From NCBI GenBank assembly GCA_030068075.1, contig CM057827.1, positions 69,888,500 through 69,952,499 of the forward strand: a DNA stretch of 64,000 nucleotides. Reading direction: 5' to 3'. Position numbers and translations under genes: made by a program. Source of the DNA: Paguma larvata (Eukaryota; Chordata; Mammalia; Carnivora; Viverridae). Positions 36,950-64,000 of the stretch are shown in pieces. The notes beneath the pieces are model-generated. The model searched no databases. It was not told the origin of the DNA and saw nothing but the letters and a program-made list of their open reading frames with translations. Position 1 is the first letter of the stretch. Each line of letters starts with the position of its first letter.

Positions 36950-39100
36950 TTCTAAGGTCTACCCTGGAAAGAGAATTTTTGTCCACAGTTGGACCAGAAT
37001 TTTAGAGGAGGGGTTGACTGGCAGGGTCCAGCCATGGTGGTGGCTAATGGACCCATTTCTTCACCTATTTAACAAATATTTAGTGATGTGTGCCAAGCAA
37101 TGAACTAAGTGCTGGCACACAGGACAACCCTGGTTCTTGCCCTATGGAGCTTGCAGTCTGAGAAAGAAACAGATTAACTGAATAACTGCATGAGACAAAG
37201 TAAATAGCTCTGAAGTTTATAGTAAAACATGCGACCTAGCCTGGTTGCGGTGCAAAGATCCTGTGGTGGAAGGGAGTCTGGAAGAGTAAGCAAGACTCCA
37301 AGAAAGATACTGTGGCTAAGGCAGAGGAGCAAAGGGCAGAGCGGAGCAGGTAGAGTTGAGGAGTTGAGGGGCGCAGGGCCACGCAAGGCACCCCATAAAC
37401 CAGATTCAGGATCTTCGCCCTAGAGCAATTAGAAGCCTTTGAAAGCTTTTAGGAATTGGAGATGACATGACCAGATTGTGTTTCGGACAGATTACTCGCC
37501 CGTAGTGTCAAGAATAGATTGGAGCAGGCTTGGAGCGGAGCAGAGACACAGACCGGAAGCCAGTTCTAGTCATTTATGCTAGGAATGGCAGTTTGGGCCA
37601 GAGTGGTGGTGCCGGGGACGGAGTGGAAAGCTTGGAGGAGTCTCTAGGAGATAGAATTTACACGCCTTGGGGAAGGATGGGATGTGGCTGGGTGGAGGGC
37701 GGAGAGGAGCAGTACCCGGGGTTTTAGGTTTGTGGAAGAGGACCAGTTGAGTGCCATCCACTGATACAGGGACAGGTGTCCCTCACCAGGCAGAGGAAAC
37801 TGCAGGAGAAGTTGAGGCTCAGAGACACAGAGTCAGTACCCTTCGTATAGCTCTCTTCTACTTGGAAATTTTCCTTCGGGTGACTTGAAGGCTTCAGTTT
37901 TAGTTTGAATGAAATTGTTCCCTTACCCCGGAGTTCTTTGAGCATAGTCACTAGACCACTTACATTAGAATCAACTAAGACATGCATTAAGAATTCAGAT
38001 TTCTGGGTGCCAACATAAACCTCATGAACCTGAATCCCTGGAGCCAAGGCCAAGAAGTCTGTATTTTAATAACCTCGCTAAGAGGTTGTCCCCTATGCAC
38101 GGTAAGGACTGAGAACAATCACCTTCCATTTTTCTCCTCGGCTCTACCGTTCTCCCTGCCAACACCCTTCTGGGGCCAGCAGTCGCCATGAGACTACATG
38201 CCTGAAGTTCTGAGTTCTGACCACTTGTCTTCTTGAGCCTTTGACTTTAAGGCTTGCAAGACAAGGGGCTTCTAAGGCAGTAAAAAAGAAGGCTAAAAAA
38301 GGAGCTGTTTGTATTAGCTGTAAACATACAAACAAGGTTCTGTGTGTACAAGAAAGAAACAAGGTCTTCCCTCAAGAGGCTCCCACCCAGTGGGGGTGAC
38401 GGACATGTAAACACTCAGAATACAATGCATATGTCGTACTTACTATGAGCCAGGCACTGTTTCAAGCGCTTTGTATTTACTGATTTATTGAATCCTTACG
38501 ACAACTTTCCAAGATGGGTTCTGCATGACAATAGTGGTGATAAAAAGATGTACTGAGGACCCCAAGAAGAGAATTGTGATGAGCTTCATGGAGGTGGATG
38601 AACCACAAAAGATGAAAAAAAGTCAAGTCCAAGAGGCTTGGAGGACAGAGGAATCATCCAGTATGTGCCAGGCACAGAAAGGTAAGACAACACAGCATAT
38701 TTGGAAAATGAAAACAATTTGATGAAGTCTGGCATACAGGTGCCTAAGTGCAAAGTAACAAGGAGTATGGATGAAGAGAAGCTTGGCCAGATCATTAAAA
38801 ATCCTTTTGCCATATTGCAGAGTTTGGGCTTTCTTTTGAAAGTAAAGAGAGAGCTTTCAATTAGGAATGATCTCATCAGTTTTGCATTTCACAGCATTCA
38901 TGATGAAAGTAACGTGGAAAAGAAATTAGAAAGGAGTTGGGCTGGAGATGGGAGGTTGGTGAGAGACAGGAAAACTTGAAAAAGGAAAGAGGCAGTGAGA
39001 ATGAAAATGGGAGTGGGTTGGAAAGTTCCATAGGAAGTATAACTGACTAGACTTGATGATGGATTAGATTTGGAGAGGAGGGAGGATTGAGTTAAGGGCT
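36950..39100. other. intergenic, old interspersed repeats
   Basis: Text of one old repeat family covers about 37100-37780 and 38750-39080, a MER5A-like hAT fragment about 37930-38110, and a MIR piece about 38440-38525. Open frames at 38525-38722 and 38701-38979 fall in this repeat text and are not called genes. Confidence 0.45.
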
Positions 39101-39112
39101 GTGGTCTGAGTT

Positions 39113-39331
39113 TCTTTTTTTTTTTTTTTAACGTTTATTTATTTTTGAGAGACATAGAGACAGAGCGTGAGCAGGTGAAGGGCAGGGAGAATGGGAGACA
39201 CAGAATCTGAAGCAGGCTCCAGGCTCTGAGCCATCAGCACAGACCTCTACGAGGGGCTCAACCCACAGACCGCGAGATCATGACCTGAGCTCAAGTCGGC
39301 CGCTTACCCAACTGAGCCACCCACGCACACC
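39113..39331 (-). mobile_element. Felid CAN SINE
   Basis: Reverse copy from the T-run to ACTGAGCCACCCACGCACAC. Confidence 0.88.
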
Positions 39332-39849
39332 TCATTCAACCAATATTTAAAGAATACGTCCTATGTGTCATGTTCTGTACTTGGTGATGAAAAGAAAGGA
39401 GAGGCACCAGAAAGAGTGACAAGGAGACAGACAAGTCAGTCAGTCACATTGAGGGGCTGAGTAAGTCAACAACGGAAATCCGAAAAAGGAAACTAATTTT
39501 TCATTTATTTTAAAATTATGAGATACAAAAAAATATATATCAAACACAGAAAAGCGCAAAAAGTTACCGACAGTCTGACCATCCAGAGAAAACCAAGTTA
39601 ACAGCCTGATGTAGCTTTTCAAACTTTGTTCAGTGCTTTATTTTTTAAAGACGAGCGCCCTCTCCTGTTTTGTGGAAAGAACAGTCGAATTCTTACTGGA
39701 AGCTGCCCGCCTCCGGGAAGGCTTTGCTGGCGCTGCTTTGAGGCCAGTATTTAAGGAATCGTATTTCAGTGGCGAAGACGACGGAGACGGGCAAGTCATG
39801 GTCCTCGCTTTCCAGACAACCAAGTCAAGCCTTAGAGAAAGACGTGACT

Positions 39850-40327
39850 CTGTAGGGTATTCGAAGAAAGGAAGAGGCCCAGAGAGCCTCGATTGGCAGC
39901 GGTACAGGGCGGAAACAGCGGGGGCGGAAGAGACGCCCTATCTGTTGGGGCGTGGCCTTATGACGCGACGTCACGTCGCCCTGCCTGATGGCCCATTGGT
40001 TCCCCGTTACCGCCCTTTTCCGGGACAGGGAGACTAGCCGCAGAGCCGGAAACGCGATAGCCCTCGGCTTCAGGGGGCGGCGGGGTGGAAAACAGCGAAC
40101 CCGGTGCCATTGTAGCTGCCCAGCTTCTCCATTCAGGCTGCATCCCGAGTTGAAGGCCTCCAGGATTCTGGTGGCCTATGAAAGGGATCGGACCGTGAAG
40201 TATCCGGCGCAGATCCAAATAGCCCAGCCACTGAGAGGCACAGGAAGCTTCGCCTCTAGGAGTGGAGAAGGCTCGCCTTGGAGGAAGAAACCCAGAGGGA
40301 CTGCCCCCGGGGCGGAGCCCGCCGACC
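39850..40327 (+). promoter_or_regulatory. TINF2: CpG-rich TINF2 promoter and 5' UTR
   Basis: CpG-dense block. CRE-like TGACGCGACGTCACGTCG spans 39961-39978 and an inverted CCAAT box ATTGG lies at 39995-39999. The start site is not resolved. An out-of-frame ATG at 39988 would only matter if transcription began upstream of it. Confidence 0.65.
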
Positions 40328-42838
<2,511 letters not shown>

Positions 42839-42900
42839 TAGGACTGGAATTCCCTCTGCGCTCCGCCTGTCTCCCTTAGCTCTACACGTAGTTTAGTGGA

Positions 42901-42906
42901 AATAAA
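42901..42906 (+). terminator. TINF2: TINF2 poly(A) signal
   Basis: AATAAA 62 bases after the TGA stop. Confidence 0.85.
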
Positions 42907-42924
42907 ATGGAAGCCTAGGCTGGG

Positions 42925-43395
42925 GTTACCTGACTGCCTTGCTAAAATTACTTTGTAATACTTGTTAATTAAAATTTGGATTTATTAAAACACTGTCTTG
43001 GTGTGAGGGAGGGGAATTAAGGCTTCCATAAAGTCAGTGTAGGTCATTGCTTAGAACTGGCCTCTCCAGGGCTGGAGGAATCCCTTTGCCTTTTTAGTTC
43101 CCCTGGAAAATGTTGTTCAGATGTGCCAAGAAGGGTTGATAGCCTGGAAGAGAAATTTCCCTTTGCTATTCTAAAAATATCTATGTGCCCCGATACCGGA
43201 ATGTACTTTATAAATTCTCATGCTGCCAGGTTACCTGGGGGGGTGGTGGCACTGAAATGGAGATACTTCATGGAAAGATACTCCCTGTCTTTGACTCTAC
43301 TGGGTCAGTGCCAACTCCACTGCCACTTGCCCCAGAGCCGCACCCAGATGCCAGCCTTGTGCAGAAAGATCCAGAATCTCTTTAAAGTCATTGGG
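42925..43395. other. TINF2-GMPR2 convergent spacer
   Basis: The genes run tail to tail. Nothing gene-like is present. A further reverse-strand AATAAA (TTTATT at 42981-42986) could give a longer GMPR2 3' end. Confidence 0.5.
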
Positions 43396-43400
43396 ATCTC

Positions 43401-43406
43401 TTTATT
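43401..43406 (-). terminator. GMPR2: Likely GMPR2 poly(A) signal
   Basis: TTTATT on the plus strand reads AATAAA on the minus strand, 424 bases after the GMPR2 stop codon. Confidence 0.6.
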
Positions 43407-43830
43407 GAGATACTTAAAATGTATCAACATTTCTGAGATTTTTAGGTGTTCAAAGATGCTATTTAATGAAGCTTATTAACAAAACATGATTTCAGGAGCC
43501 TAACTCGTCCAGACCAAGGCCACATTAAACACTTCGGTAGGAATCATTATCTTTTCCTTTCAATAATCTTCCAGATGCTGGGTTCCCAGATTTGCATTTG
43601 ATTACCTTACTTCATTTTCTCAGCCTGCCTTCCTTGCTTCCTCCCCAGTGAATACCCTGGGCATTTTGTGTGTACAGACAGAGTACAGAATTATTGCAGA
43701 AGCCCTCAGGAGTGAGGCGACAGGAAATAACCGAGTGATAACCAGCCGTAGTAGCTGGCATGCGTGAGGAGCCCATCGGGAGGCCCTGTGCCAGGGTGCT
43801 AGTGCCTTGAGAGGTCACAGCTGCTCAGGT

Positions 43831-49366
<5,536 letters not shown>

Positions 49367-49778
49367 GGCAGAGACCTCGGGATAGCGACAAACTGAGAGC
49401 TGGAAGGTAGGAAAAGTCAGGAGGCGGGAGCTGAACCAATCTCCCCATAGGCCTTAATGCCCTGTTTGAGCTAACTGCATAACTCATCTCTCTCCTTGCT
49501 TAAATTGTGGAAGGTCAGGGCATTGGCTGAGGCATAGTCCCTGAAGACTCTCACCTCATCCGTCCCATGGTTGGAGTTACCCGCGGTATCTCCATCCCAG
49601 GTACCATTTGTTGGGAAAAAGAATTGGGATGAAGTCTTGTGTAAAATGTGTATTCCTTCCCCCTCACTACTCTTCCTTCTCCCCCCTCTTGAAAGAGCAA
49701 TTTGGGGGAAGAGGCTGATTTGGGGATGAGAAGGAATAGAGTGTTCCCACAAGTAGTTTCCGGAATAGGGGTACTCAC

Positions 49779-50360
49779 TTTCTGTCGCCGTGGCCCAGGT
49801 GGCAGTTGACCAAAGTCGCCCTTGCTTAGCCACTAGGCTCGTGCAGCCCCGCTGAGCCTTGTGGGCCACGCCAAAGGTTCCGCTAATTGTGGGCGAAAAA
49901 CATTAACAGGAATTCCAGCTTCGCCGGCGGCTCTGCGAGGCCTTCTGGGTAACAGAGTTCACACGCCGAGGTTGCCGTTGGAGCTTAGGGGCGGGAGACT
50001 ACGACTCCCAGGATGGGACGCGCGGAGCTGTCCCCTGGCATGATGGGAGTAGTTCGTTCCGCCCCCCGTTTTCCAAGCCCCGGCTCGCTAGGGACGCTAA
50101 GTATCGCGGACGTGTCATCTCTGCTGTAACGAAACCGCCGCCTTCTTTTTATTTACGACGCCACCAAAACGAAACGCAGGAGCATTCTTGAGCATTTCGG
50201 GAACCCGGTGAAAGGAAGGAGGGAGGGGTGAAAGGGGTGGAGCCAGGCAGTGACCCGGAAGCAGAAGTGACTCCCACAGGCGATTGCTGGGGAGCGGTAG
50301 CGGCGACCGCAGCGGTAGAAGCGGCAAATTATCTGTGTGCAGCTCCAAACTGGGAAGAAG
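49779..50360. promoter_or_regulatory. Bidirectional CpG promoter of GMPR2 and NEDD8
   Basis: A CpG-rich block separates the GMPR2 first exon (minus, ending at the donor after 49779) from the NEDD8 first exon (plus, ATG at 50361). It contains a ZNF143/THAP11-like site ACTACGACTCCCAGGATG at 49998-50015 and an opposite-strand core (GGCATGATGGGA, read in reverse TCCCATCATGCC) at 50037-50048. No TATA box was seen. Confidence 0.75.
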
Positions 50361-59047
<8,687 letters not shown>

Positions 59048-59287
59048 TGGACCCTCCCTCTATTTTGCGTCCTTACCCTGTTGCTCGTAATGAGGCATCG
59101 TATATCCTCTCACTCTGTGGGACACCAGAGCCACTGCCCCCTCTCCTGGATGCCCAGTCTTGTTTGGTGGGAGACCGTGAGGACCCCAGGATGCAGTGTT
59201 CCTGGCCTAAAGGGCCCTTGGTGGCCACTGGGTTTTAGTTTGCAGTCCTGTGTGCTTCCCTCTCTTATGGCTATGTCCCTAGTTGCC

Positions 59288-59293
59288 AATAAA
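59288..59293 (+). terminator. NEDD8: NEDD8 poly(A) signal
   Basis: AATAAA 240 bases after the stop codon. Confidence 0.85.
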
Positions 59294-61427
<2,134 letters not shown>

Positions 61428-61510
61428 GGTGCAGTCCTGTGGATGAGCCTCGTTCGAAGCATAAAACTGAAAGGAAAGCACCAAGGCATTTTCAGGTGTA
61501 TTTGTAAATT

Positions 61511-61516
61511 ATTAAA
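61511..61516 (+). terminator. MDP1: Probable MDP1 poly(A) signal (ATTAAA variant)
   Basis: ATTAAA 84 bases after the stop, followed by a GT-rich stretch (GTATGTTTGTGTGTGACG) typical of a downstream element. Confidence 0.65.
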
Positions 61517-61829
61517 GTATGTTTGTGTGTGACGGAAGAGATCTTCTGGCTTGTTTTTGTTTTTCTAGCTTTGTAGCCGGCATTGGCTTTTCCGAGGTGC
61601 CAAGACCAGAGCAAGTGGCCTTAGGCTTCATCCGGCTCTGCCATAGAAACTTGTGACACACCCAACTGTGACCCCCTTGTGCTCGCCCCATCCGCGCCCC
61701 GTTTTTGAACTTTGTCAAGGGCCCGAAGAACTCTTCCACTGGCCCCAAGAAGTGGGATGCACGACCGTGCACGTTCCCTTTCAGGAAAACAAATACTGTG
61801 CTTTTTGAGGTGGGGGTGGGGGTGGGGCG

Positions 61830-62069
61830 GCATTTTTAGAGTCAAAAACGGAGCGGCCGCTTTAAGAGGAGCGAGTGGGTTGGGGGCTGGTGGCTCGGGT
61901 CACGTGGCAGAAGTGGCCTCGTTGGCTCCAGTTGATGATGTCGCCGCGGTGCCCTATGGAGGGATTGGCCCAGGCCGGTCTCCGAGCGATGAGACCGCAC
62001 CCTCCCGAGAGCTAGGCGGAAGTTGCAGGAAGCCGCGGAGAGGAGGCAGGAGAGGCGAGGGTGGTGGCT
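61830..62069 (+). promoter_or_regulatory. CHMP4A: CpG-rich CHMP4A promoter and 5' UTR
   Basis: High CpG and a NotI-type GCGGCCGC at 61853-61860. An E-box within GGTCACGTGGCA (CACGTG at 61901-61906) resembles the CLEAR motif bound by TFEB/TFE3. A purine-rich leader precedes the ATG. Confidence 0.6.
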
Positions 62070-63883
62070 ATGAGTGGTCTTGGCCGACTCTTCGGGAGGG
62101 GTGAGCCCGGGCGAGGTCGGTGGGCGGGAGGTGCTGGCCAAAGAGCTGTGGGGAAGGCCATGGCCCCGGGCTGTCGCGCAAACCCCGGCCAGGGCCCAGC
62201 GAGGCCGCCTCACGTGCCAGGAGGCCCCGCCTTGTCGGGCTGCCTGGCTCCGGCTGTCTTCTCCTGCCCCAGAGAGAGAAGAACTCGGGGCCGTGCCGGA
62301 ACGTGAATGGAAGGTCCCCACTGTTTAAGCTGGGGGGCCGAGTTTCCGGCTGTCCTCATCTAGTCTTTCCAAACCACTGGTGCTCCCTTTCTGCTGGCCA
62401 AGGGGGAACCTGAGGTGATGAGGAAAGATTGCCTACTTCAAACTCCCACCTGGTGGGGGAGACAGGCAAAAACTGATAATAGTGTAGTGTGGGAACTCCA
62501 TGATGGAGATGTTCCCCCAAACCAGGGGGGGCATAGAAGAGGCGTGGGGGGTTTGTGTCCAGAGAGCTAGAGGTATGCCAGGTGGAGAACTGAGGTACTC
62601 CAGGGGGAGGGAACTGTGTGCAAAAACAGGCAGGAACGAGTATGGTATCCTTTGGGGGAGAGAAGAGTTCTGGCTGCCGTGCGTGCCTGCGCTTGTGCAT
62701 ACTTGCCCACGCCAGCTGAAGAGGAGGAAAGTAGAAGTGTGGATGGAGAGAGAAAACAGGGCCAGGTCAAGAAGGGCCTTGTATGGCTCATTAAAGTTTT
62801 AGATTCTATCTCGGAGGCAATGGAGAGTGTGGGAGGATTTTCAGCAGGCAAGGGCCTGCCTTATTAATTTTAATACCTGTCCGAAGTGCAGAAGATGAAG
62901 GGGAAAATTGAGATCAGATATTTTTTTTCTCTAGTCCCCGTACTTCATTCGGTTTGATCCTGTGGAGTTGGGACCTTGGGCATCTCCTGGGACAGCAAGT
63001 GGAAGGGCGATTATAAAAAGTGACCAAACTCCAGTGGGGATGTGATAATAGGAGGGCCGTGCACATGTGGCAGCAGGGAGTGTGGGGGAACTCTGAACCT
63101 TCCACTCGGGTTTGCTGTGAACCTAAAACTTCTCTGGAAAAAAAAAGAAAGGAAGAAAGAAAAGAAAAAGCCTGGGAATGACTTGAAAGGCCGTGTGCAA
63201 TAGCAAAGAATACTGGGTTTGGAAGTCACGCTGCCGCATTTCAATTCCTGCTCAATTCTTACTAGTTGTGATTTTAAGCAAACAAAAACTTAACACATAC
63301 ATACCTGTTTTTCACATTTGTAAAGTGAACATAGTGCATTCATTGTAGAGAGTCATTTTGGGATTAACAGTGACACAGTCAGGTGCCTAGCACACACTAG
63401 ACATTCAGCAACTGGTGGCTAATATTTCTCCCCCCCACAATATGGGCCCGCTTGATTGGACTCCAGGGAAGAAGGAGAAGGGGCCAACCCCCGAAGAGGC
63501 AATACAGAAACTGAAGGAGACAGAGAAGATACTGATCAAGAAACAGGAGTTTCTGGAGCAGAAGATTCAACACGAGCTACAAATGGCCAAGAAGCATGGG
63601 ACCAAGAATAAGAGAGGTAACAGGAGGAGAGGTGCCAGTCGGGCGGGCCCAGGCGGGAAGCATAAGGGCTTCTGGCTCTGACGTTCAGGGTGTGGGCTGG
63701 GTCAGCCGCCCTACAGGCTTTGCGGAGGAAGAAAAGATTCGAACAGCAGCTGGCACAAACCGATGGGACGTTGTCTACCCTGGAGTTTCAGCGCGAGGCC
63801 ATTGAGAATGCCACCACCAATGCAGAAGTGCTTCGGACCATGGAGCTTGCTGCCCAAGGCATGAAGAAGGCCTACCAGGACAT
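62070..63883 (+). CDS. CHMP4A: Charged multivesicular body protein 4A, 5' part (runs off the window)
   Basis: ESCRT-III core subunit that polymerises on membranes during endosomal sorting, cytokinesis and virus budding. Visible exons are 62070-62100, 63467-63616 and 63706-63883. Together they encode MSGLGRLFGRG, KKEKGPTPEEAIQKL and then EFQREAIENATTNAEVL up to KKAYQDM, about the first 119 of 222 residues. This is the basic helix 1-2 hairpin that binds membrane. The last exon seen ends in phase (AT|G) with a donor GTGGGT, and the remaining exons lie beyond 64000. Human has Lys where this copy has Arg at residue 10. It lies 0.5 kb after MDP1 on the same strand. Confidence 0.95.
62110..63466. 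other. CHMP4A: CHMP4A intron 1
   Basis: The start remains CpG-rich to about 62320. A member of the old repeat family also seen at 37.1 and 38.8 kb occupies about 62740-62870 (GGGCCTTGTATGGCTCATTA, GAGGCAATGGAGAGTGTGGG). A GAAA-rich run lies at about 63138-63170 and a MIR element at about 63190-63410. Confidence 0.55.
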
Positions 63884-64000
63884 GTGGGTACGGGGGGAGG
63901 GAAGCAGGGGGCCCAGGCACTGGGGAGAGTAGCTTGGTATTTTACTTCGAATCTTCAAACCTCTCAGAATGTAAATTTACGGTATAGATCCCTGTGACAG
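63884..64000. other. CHMP4A: CHMP4A intron 3, start
   Basis: Intron sequence following the donor at 63884; the next exon is outside the window. Confidence 0.7.

Noticed and set aside
38525..38979. Open frames suggesting a small gene between TGM1 and TINF2
   Set aside because: They lie in MIR and old interspersed repeat text that recurs elsewhere in the window.
49471..49869. Upstream open frame in the GMPR2 leader overlapping its start codon
   Set aside because: Its first codon is GTG, not ATG, so it is not a credible upstream ORF.

Overview
The window is ordinary mammalian nuclear DNA from a cat-like carnivore (Feliformia). The clearest evidence is about 22 copies or fragments of a tRNA-Lys-derived CAN SINE of the felid type. 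Their head contains GCCTGGGTGGCTCAGT, the body has CTGTGCTGACAGCTCAGAG, and they end in a CT-rich segment and a (CAAAAATAAATAAACATT)An-like tail. The gene order matches human 14q12 read in reverse, a region expected on cat chromosome B3 (inference). There are no prokaryotic, phage or CRISPR features.

Layout. 1-9.1 kb is a gene-poor flank made of old repeats (MIR, L2-like), one nested SINE pair and simple repeats. 9.2-15.3 kb is RABGGTA (+, Rab geranylgeranyltransferase alpha, 567 aa). 15.3-17.7 kb is the TGM1 upstream region. 17.7-32.0 kb is TGM1 (+, epidermal transglutaminase, 820 aa). 32-39.8 kb is an intergenic SINE-rich stretch. 40.3-42.9 kb is TINF2 (+, shelterin TIN2, 452 aa). 43.4-49.9 kb is GMPR2 (-, GMP reductase 2, 348 aa), tail-to-tail with TINF2. 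50.3-59.3 kb is NEDD8 (+, 81 aa precursor), head-to-head with GMPR2 across one CpG-rich promoter. 60.1-61.5 kb is MDP1 (+, HAD phosphatase, 164 aa). 62.07-63.88 kb is the 5' part of CHMP4A (+, ESCRT-III), which runs off the right edge.

I rebuilt every complete coding sequence exon by exon. Each one closes in frame, with lengths equal or close to those I recall for the human proteins. The genes do not form one pathway; they are a conserved, tightly packed cluster in which all but GMPR2 point the same way. Neighbouring same-strand genes are close (NEDD8 to MDP1 about 0.9 kb, MDP1 to CHMP4A about 0.5 kb).

I found no undescribed system. The items worth checking are small ones: a 43-bp segment present twice in RABGGTA, a GC-AG intron in RABGGTA, a shifted start codon in TGM1, an early stop that shortens MDP1, a ZNF143-like motif in the GMPR2/NEDD8 promoter, an unexplained 1.2-kb intronic stretch in GMPR2, and several young or nested SINE insertions with readable target-site duplications. 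Coordinates of exons are exact to the base as read; repeat and promoter borders are approximate.
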